Of a stretch of DNA of 20,244 bases, positions 15,611 to 20,244 are shown piece after piece. The stretch is taken from positions 1 to 20,244 of the forward strand of contig JAEEKU010000107.1 of the NCBI GenBank assembly GCA_016282555.1, in the 5' to 3' direction. Numbering within the stretch: the stretch's first letter is position 1; each line of letters begins with the position of its first letter. The notes beneath the pieces are model-generated. The model did no database searches and was not told the DNA's origin. It was given only the letters and a program-made list of their open reading frames with translations. The translations under genes were made by a program, and so were the position numbers. The DNA comes from Methanomassiliicoccaceae archaeon. GTDB lineage: Archaea > Thermoplasmatota > Thermoplasmata > Methanomassiliicoccales > Methanomethylophilaceae.

Positions 15611-16978
15611 TCATATAGAATAGACGCCGAAAAAGGACAGCAGTCCGGCCAGAAGGATGAAGAAAAGGAATGCCGGGCAGATCCATTTCACGAGAATCCC
15701 GTAGATTTTTCCGAATCCGAATTTCCCGGAGGATTCCACTTCCTCGATGACGAACGAAGGCTTCAGCACGAAGCCGACGAACAGGCAGGTGAGGATCGCC
15801 ACCACGGGCATCAGCAGCGAATTGCTGACGAAGTCGAACATGTCGAGGAAAGCCATTCCGGCGAACTGTATTCCCTCCAGCGGTCCGTATCCGCAGCAGG
15901 AAAGGGTTCCCAGAGCGATTATGATGATTCCTGTAATCACCGCGGATTTTCTGCGCGAACAGCCGGTTTTGTCTTTGATGATGGAAACCACCGCCTCTGC
16001 CAGGGAAACGGCGGAGGTCAGCGCGGCGAAAAACACCAGCACGAAAAACATCGCCGCTACGAGTTCTCCCGCCGGCATAACGTCGAACACTTTGGGAAGA
16101 GTGACGAACATAAGCGAGGGGCCGCTGGATATCCCGGAATCGCTGAAAGCGTAAACTGCGGGAACGATCATCAGTCCCGCCAGAAAAGCGACGGACGTAT
16201 CGATGAAGCTTATGCGGCGGGCGGATTTCGAAATATCGACGTCTTTCCGCATGTACGAGCCGTACGTTATCAGAATCCCCATCGCGATTGACATCGAATA
16301 GAAAAGCTGGCCGACCGCGCCCAGGAACGTCGACGGCGACAGTCTCGAAAAGTCGGGGATTATGTATTTCAAGGCCCCCTCCGCGGATCCCGGGAGAACG
16401 AGAACATAGCAGGTGATCGCGATAATCAGCAGAAACAGCACCGGCATCAGGATCTTGCTCATTTTTTCAATGCCTTTGTCCACGCCGATGAAGACGAAAA
16501 ACACGGTCACTAATGAGAAAAACAGAAACCACGTCATCGGATTTCCCAGGATTCCGCCGAGCCCGAATCCCACGAAATCGCTGAAGAAACCGGTCTGCGC
16601 CGTCAAATCCAGATCTCCCGCCGCTGATTCGAACATGTATTTCGAAACCCATCCTCCGATTACGCAGTAATACGGAACTATGATAACCGGAACCAGCGCG
16701 GCGATCCAGCCTATCGCTCTGTGTTTTTCCGAGAGATCTCCGAAAACGTCTATGCAGGATTTTCCGGTGCGTCTTCCAAGAGAAAGTTCCGTCAGCAGAA
16801 GGGTGAACCCGAAGACGACGGCCAGAATGACGTACACCAGAAGGAAAATCCCTCCGCCGTACTGTTCGGCGAGATACGGGAAGCGCCACAGGTTGCCGAG
16901 CCCGACCGCGGAACCGGCCGCCGCGAGAACGAATCCTAATCTGGATGAAAAACCGTCTCTGCCGGACTCCTGAAGCAT
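15611..16978 (-). CDS. sodium-dependent amino-acid transporter, NSS/SNF family
   Basis: A 455-residue integral membrane protein of the LeuT fold with about 11 TM segments, the usual length for prokaryotic NSS members such as Tyt1 or MhsT. TM1 carries the signature GSAVGLGNLWRFPYLAEQYG (about 22-42), whose unwound glycines form the Na+/substrate site. TM6 reads FYSMSIAMGILITYGSYM. An intracellular KGIEKMSKILMP motif precedes TM5. It probably imports an amino acid with Na+; the substrate is unknown. ATG at 16978 follows TTTTAATTATG by about 20 bases, suggesting a leaderless mRNA. The upstream gene on the same strand ends 40 bases away, so the two may also be co-transcribed. It is convergent with the giant surface protein. 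Confidence 0.93.
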   Translation of the reverse strand: MLQESGRDGFSSRLGFVLAAAGSAVGLGNLWRFPYLAEQYGGGIFLLVYVILAVVFGFTLLLTELSLGRRTGKSCIDVFGDLSEKHRAIGWIAALVPVIIVPYYCVIGGWVSKYMFESAAGDLDLTAQTGFFSDFVGFGLGGILGNPMTWFLFFSLVTVFFVFIGVDKGIEKMSKILMPVLFLLIIAITCYVLVLPGSAEGALKYIIPDFSRLSPSTFLGAVGQLFYSMSIAMGILITYGSYMRKDVDISKSARRISFIDTSVAFLAGLMIVPAVYAFSDSGISSGPSLMFVTLPKVFDVMPAGELVAAMFFVLVFFAALTSAVSLAEAVVSIIKDKTGCSRRKSAVITGIIIIALGTLSCCGYGPLEGIQFAGMAFLDMFDFVSNSLLMPVVAILTCLFVGFVLKPSFVIEEVESSGKFGFGKIYGILVKWICPAFLFFILLAGLLSFFGVYSI

Positions 16979-17018
16979 ACCGGTAATTTTGTCTGCATAA
17001 TTAAAACAGATGCATTAT

Positions 17019-17813
17019 TTATCTTCCGCGGAATTCCAAGGCGGATTCTATCTCCGCGCGGTCTTTGCGGGAAACTTTTCTGACTCTTCCCGAGTTCCAG
17101 ATATCATCGAAACTCTTCCGCAGATCTGTTATTATCTCCGGAAAGTCTTTTTCTCTGAGTTTAACGACCCATTCCGTTCCGGCGGTAAGTGCGGTTCCGG
17201 AGATGTTGGCGGAACCTACGAAGGCGGTGCTGTTTCCGTCCGCTCCGCGGAATATGAAGCCTTTCGCATGAAGGCGGGAACGATCCGTGCACAGCTCCAT
17301 CCGGACCTCGGTGTTCGGAAGATCGAACAATTCCTCCAGCGCGGGATATTCCGTCGCGCCGAGATAGGAGGTCGTGATCACTCTGAGTTTTCCTCTGCGG
17401 GTAAAATCTCTCAAAGAATCTATGATAACGTTGATTCCGGACGTTCTGATGAAGGAGACGATTATATCGATCGATACCGACGCATTAATCTGATCGATGA
17501 GTTCGTCAGCGAGAATCGTGCCGGAGGACGGCGTAATAGCCATGCTTCTGTCTGTTTTAACGGGTTTCTCCTCCGGAACAGGGACGTATCCGCAGGATTT
17601 CCAGGATCTGTTGGTTTTGCGATAGATGACGATGTTGTGTTTGTGCAGAGTTTCCGCTCTCGGGATAAGATCGTCCGGCATGCATTCTTCGCACACGAGG
17701 CCGTCGAGAGTGCGGAAGAAACCGGGTTTATTCCCGCACATTATGCAGAGATCCCTGCCGTCATACCTGCGGACCATGCATCCTGATGATTCTGCTATTT
17801 TAAATTTCTTCAT
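17019..17813 (-). CDS. zinc-finger plus PLD-family (helicase-type PLD domain) protein
   Basis: 264 residues from the ATG at 17813 (MKKFKIAESS). An in-frame ATG at 17873 would extend it by 20 residues, but the TATA element lies between the two ATGs, so 17813 is preferred. An N-terminal four-cysteine zinc motif, C23-x2-C26 and C41-x2-C44, precedes a PLD-like domain (about 95-242). One HxK motif (H182-A-K184) is followed by STAFVGSANISGTALTAGTEW with GS-x-N203, so a dimer would form the active site. The sequence style matches the PLD-like domain found at the N-terminus of some DEAD/DEAH helicases (DUF3427 type), here without a helicase. It could be a nuclease or a DNA-binding protein; nothing here shows the substrate. 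Confidence 0.83.
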   Translation of the reverse strand: MKKFKIAESSGCMVRRYDGRDLCIMCGNKPGFFRTLDGLVCEECMPDDLIPRAETLHKHNIVIYRKTNRSWKSCGYVPVPEEKPVKTDRSMAITPSSGTILADELIDQINASVSIDIIVSFIRTSGINVIIDSLRDFTRRGKLRVITTSYLGATEYPALEELFDLPNTEVRMELCTDRSRLHAKGFIFRGADGNSTAFVGSANISGTALTAGTEWVVKLREKDFPEIITDLRKSFDDIWNSGRVRKVSRKDRAEIESALEFRGR

Positions 17814-17845
17814 TATCAATCCGATGAAAACGTTTCCGCGGCGGT

Positions 17846-17860
17846 CATGTAATATATACC
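17846..17860. promoter_or_regulatory. shared divergent TATA region
   Basis: TAATATATA at 17850-17858 reads as a TATA element in both directions. It is about 28 bases before the plus-strand ATG at 17883 and about 42 bases before the minus-strand ATG at 17813. It is the only AT-rich element in the 69-base gap, so both genes probably depend on it. Confidence 0.6.
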
Positions 17861-17882
17861 GGGCACGGATCACGGGGGCGGA

Positions 17883-18986
17883 ATGAAAGATATCAGCGAA
17901 TCAATCAGCATTGAAATCGATCGTGCGGCTTCTTTGCTGATGAAAGATCCCAAGAAGAATCCGCGTTCGGCGAACAGAGATCGCCATGCCGTCCGTATTT
18001 TTCCCTGGCTGGTAGCGGCGTGCGTCGTTTTTACGTTCCTCGTCGCCGTGATCCGGGGCAACTACGAATTGTGGAGCTTTCTTAACCAGACCTGCGCGAT
18101 TTTCTCCGCGGGATTCGCCGTGTTCGGGGTCTGGGCCGTTATCCGCATCGATCGCGGACCTTTTCCCATGTGGGTTCTGGCAGGGGTGTCCGCCGTTTCC
18201 CTGACGGTCATCTGGCTGATACTTACCCGGCACAGCACGGTAATGTTTCTGAGAGGGCTGACCTCCCTGGATGAAATCGGCCCGGTTAAGGAATGGTTCC
18301 TCGCCGTCGATCTGGCGGTAACCATACTGGTGATATCTCTCGCAACGGTCGGCGTTCTGACGATAGTTTCCGCCATGCTCAAAAAATACATCCCCGGAGT
18401 GCTGAGATCCGTGGAAACGGACAAGAACGGCGCGGCATCGAAGTTCTTCATGGTTCCTGATATAATAGACGTCGAAGAAGTCAGGCTCGAGCCCATCATA
18501 GACGACAGGATCTTCGATTCCAGATCGTTCCTGTGGCTGTTCGGATACACCTTCGCTCTAGGCGTGATGATATGCTCTATGCTTTTCCTCAACCCTATAA
18601 TTCTGGAGACGGTGCCGGATTACATCATCATGAGGCTGATGATTCTTCTTTCGCTGTTCCTTCCGGCGATGGTCATACCCTGGCTCGCGGTGAGATCCGC
18701 GGGCGCCAAGGTGATATCCTCCGCGCCCAGGCCGTTTTACCTCTGGGTCGGGGCAAGGAAAAGGCTGTTCACCGGCTTCGCTGCTCTGGGTCTTTTCTTC
18801 TTCAGCTTCCTCGTTTCGATTTATTACGGGAACTCCGTCGAAACCATAGCCGGATATTATCTGATTTACCTCGTTCCTCTGGCCGCCGTTTCCCTGATAT
18901 CGGGGGTTTTCTACGCCAACTGTTTCTCCGCGGATCTCCGCGACGCGATATGCAGGCGCTTCGAGGAAAAGAAAGCGGGGCGCTGA
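17883..18986 (+). CDS. membrane protein with about eight TM segments (unknown function)
   Basis: A 367-residue protein starting MKDISESISIEIDRAASLLM. A charged N-terminal tail (1-37) is followed by TM segments at about 38-57, 67-88, 95-114 and 137-165, a soluble loop of about 50 residues (166-214, with acidic stretches DIIDVEEVRLEPIIDDR), then TM segments at about 215-240, 248-271, 296-315 and 322-345, and a short basic tail. The 4+4 layout could reflect an old duplication, but I see no clear repeat. There are no transporter or enzyme motifs that I recognise. GGGGGCGGA precedes the ATG. It diverges from the PLD-like gene, and its stop lies 1 base from the stop of the convergent methyltransferase gene with no terminator between. 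Confidence 0.8.
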   Translation: MKDISESISIEIDRAASLLMKDPKKNPRSANRDRHAVRIFPWLVAACVVFTFLVAVIRGNYELWSFLNQTCAIFSAGFAVFGVWAVIRIDRGPFPMWVLAGVSAVSLTVIWLILTRHSTVMFLRGLTSLDEIGPVKEWFLAVDLAVTILVISLATVGVLTIVSAMLKKYIPGVLRSVETDKNGAASKFFMVPDIIDVEEVRLEPIIDDRIFDSRSFLWLFGYTFALGVMICSMLFLNPIILETVPDYIIMRLMILLSLFLPAMVIPWLAVRSAGAKVISSAPRPFYLWVGARKRLFTGFAALGLFFFSFLVSIYYGNSVETIAGYYLIYLVPLAAVSLISGVFYANCFSADLRDAICRRFEEKKAGR

Positions 18987-18987
18987 T

Positions 18988-19989
18988 TCAGTCCCGGTAT
19001 TCCGCCAGCGCCCTGAGGTTTTCGTTCGGGGTCAGGGGAGGGACTCCGCATTCCGGCGTGATAATATCGAATCCGTATTCCGCCGACTCTTTAGCTTTGG
19101 CCTTCACCGTTTCCGGATCTTTCTGGAGGAGCACGTCCACGGGGTTGATGCATCCGAGCATCAGGGTTTTTCCGCCTACGGCATCCATGTATCCGGGCGG
19201 ATCCCAGGAAGCCTCAAGAGACATTCCGTCCATGCCCAGAGAGGCCAGCCTTCCGGCCACGTCCATGGTTCCTCCGCATGTGTGAAGTGTGCAGAAAGAA
19301 GATTTCGCGCTCTTGATCTGCTGAGGAAGATATGGTTCGAAAATGGTATCGAAATAATCCGCCGGAAAAAGATCGGAGGACGCTTCCGCGATGATCATAA
19401 CATCGTCAGACGCTTCGGACAGGGCGCTGCAGTAAGTTCTGAGGTGCGGAAGAACCGCATCGAGCCACGGCGTAACGATGCCGGGATCTTCCAGCAGAGC
19501 CATCATGACGTTTTCCATTCCCAGAAGGTTGTCGATGCATGCAACGGGATCGTTCATTCCTGATACCACGAACAGATCCTCGTTTCCGGATAGTTTTCCG
19601 GCCGCTTCCAGAACTGTTCTGACCTGGCTGTTCTCCATGAATTCGTCCGGAGAGATGAGATCAGCCGGAGAACCTATTATTCCGTCGCTGCAGTATTTGT
19701 ATCCCTTCACCGACGGCTGGGAGGTCCTGGTTCCTTTGTCGATATCGCATCCGAAGGCGTTAGCGTCGACCGTGATGCAGTACGGGACGCGCACGGTGGC
19801 GAATCCGAACATTTTGTTAGTCTGAAGGGCCAGTTCCGCCATCTTCGAAGCATCATAATTGGCCTCCGGCCAGAACGCTCCGCAGGCCTCCATCTGCCCG
19901 AGGGTTCCGGTCTGGGTGAAAATCGCCGGAGGGTGAGTGTCGCCGCCTTTATCATCAAAAATTTTCACGATTTCGTCTTTAGTATTCAT
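18988..19989 (-). CDS. methylcobamide:coenzyme M methyltransferase (MtaA/MtbA family)
   Basis: A 333-residue protein of the uroporphyrinogen-decarboxylase superfamily. MtaA and MtbA move the methyl group from a methylated corrinoid protein to coenzyme M in methylotrophic methanogenesis. The three zinc ligands are present: H236-x-C238 in LHTCGG and C314 in TPECGVPPLTPNENL. Other family segments are SLEASWDPPGYMDAVGG and LMLGCINPVDVL. Length matches the family (about 330-340). The sequence alone does not decide between the methanol (MtaA), methylamine (MtbA) and other versions, so no symbol is given. No corrinoid protein or substrate methyltransferase gene lies beside it. A TATA-like AATCTTTAAG lies about 26 bases before the ATG (leaderless option), and a stronger one lies further up. 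No SD site is seen. Confidence 0.9.
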   Translation of the reverse strand: MNTKDEIVKIFDDKGGDTHPPAIFTQTGTLGQMEACGAFWPEANYDASKMAELALQTNKMFGFATVRVPYCITVDANAFGCDIDKGTRTSQPSVKGYKYCSDGIIGSPADLISPDEFMENSQVRTVLEAAGKLSGNEDLFVVSGMNDPVACIDNLLGMENVMMALLEDPGIVTPWLDAVLPHLRTYCSALSEASDDVMIIAEASSDLFPADYFDTIFEPYLPQQIKSAKSSFCTLHTCGGTMDVAGRLASLGMDGMSLEASWDPPGYMDAVGGKTLMLGCINPVDVLLQKDPETVKAKAKESAEYGFDIITPECGVPPLTPNENLRALAEYRD

Positions 19990-20072
19990 GGAAAAGAATG
20001 GGTATGCGTTCTTAAAGATTATCCGGCCGGCCGGAGACTGCGGAGGAGCATGCCGGTTGCCGTGTCTTTGAC

Positions 20073-20086
20073 AATATATTTAAACA
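20073..20086 (-). promoter_or_regulatory. TATA element upstream of the MtaA/MtbA-type gene
   Basis: On the minus strand TGTTTAAATATATT is a near-consensus TATA box. Transcription would start near 20053, giving a leader of about 64 bases for the gene at 19989. No plus-strand gene follows, so it most likely serves the methyltransferase. The nearer AATCTTTAAG at 20011-20020 is an alternative. Confidence 0.55.
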
Positions 20087-20129
20087 ACACTAATCACCCA
20101 TATCAGACGACCAAGGCATGAGTCCTGTC

Positions 20130-20244
20130 TCAGGATCTGGAGTTCATGATCATGTCGACGGTCCTGCGGAGGCCTTCGAGTCCAAGCACCGATTTGGGCG
20201 AAACGTCGATCAGATCCCTGCTGGGAAGGGCGATATCGATTCCC
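20130..20244 (-). CDS. 3' end of an unidentified gene (runs off the right edge)
   Basis: The last 37 codons of a minus-strand frame are open from the window edge to a TGA at 20130-20132. The readable tail is GIDIALPSRDLIDVSPKSVL followed by GLEGLRRTVDMIMNSRS. Codon choice looks like that of the neighbours. The GLEG-R-VDMI ending loosely recalls C-termini of nitrogenase component-1-like reductases (NifD/BchN/CfbD types), but this is too short to name. A small inverted repeat (TCCTG..CAGGA) overlaps the stop. It lies about 140 bases upstream of the methyltransferase gene on the same strand, with a TATA box between. Confidence 0.6.
   Translation of the reverse strand, partial: GIDIALPSRDLIDVSPKSVLGLEGLRRTVDMIMNSRS

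Noticed and set aside
14676..15623. A 315-codon plus-strand frame overlapping the 3' end of the giant gene
   Set aside because: Its product is Arg-rich and low in order, and it overlaps recognisable LRR modules and the terminator hairpin.
17814..17873. The upstream start of the PLD-like protein at 17873
   Set aside because: The TATA region at 17850-17858 lies downstream of that ATG, so it would be outside the transcript.

Overview
The window most likely comes from a host-associated methylotrophic methanogen of the Methanomassiliicoccales (Thermoplasmatota). The reasons are: archaeal TATA (box A) elements about 25-30 bases upstream of both tRNA genes; tRNA genes with no encoded CCA; several apparently leaderless genes mixed with GGAG/AGGTG-type ribosome sites; a methylcobamide:coenzyme M methyltransferase (MtaA/MtbA family); and a giant secreted protein built from BspA-type leucine-rich repeats and Listeria-Bacteroides repeats, a surface-protein style described in gut members of that order. 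This assignment is inference, because there is no rRNA or ribosomal protein in the window.

Left part (1-3745, minus strand): a tight operon thiS-thiG-thiH-tenI/thiE-like-cobN-like. Several genes overlap by 1-4 bases. It makes the thiazole half of thiamine by the bacterial anaerobic route (ThiS sulfur carrier, ThiG synthase, ThiH tyrosine lyase) and ends in a CobN/BchH-type chelatase subunit that runs off the window. ThiF and ThiC are not seen.

RNA block (3794-4391): tRNA-Gly(UCC) on the minus strand and tRNA-Ala(GGC) on the plus strand diverge from two TATA boxes. A gene-free stretch of about 300 bases follows, holding several strong inverted repeats and a possible closing helix. It is a candidate structured RNA that I could not match to a known family.

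Middle (4392-9380): a FrnE-like DsbA oxidoreductase (minus), a two-domain TIGR04076-transglutaminase protein (plus), a 110-residue coiled-coil protein (minus), and a two-gene operon of diverged nucleoside hydrolases (plus) with a clear TATA box and SD site.

Centre (9604-15555): a 1983-residue secreted repeat protein, followed by a strong hairpin terminator that separates it from a convergent sodium-dependent amino-acid transporter (NSS/SNF family).

Right part (17019-20244): a zinc-finger plus PLD-nuclease protein and an 8-TM membrane protein of unknown function diverge from one shared TATA region. Next come a solitary MtaA/MtbA-type methyltransferase convergent with the membrane protein, and the 3' end of an unidentified gene at the edge.

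There is no CRISPR array, insertion sequence, integrase or clear phage gene. The most unusual items are the bacterial-type thiazole operon with a chelatase gene attached, the unassigned structured intergenic region, the TIGR04076-transglutaminase fusion, and the helicase-type PLD domain found without its helicase.
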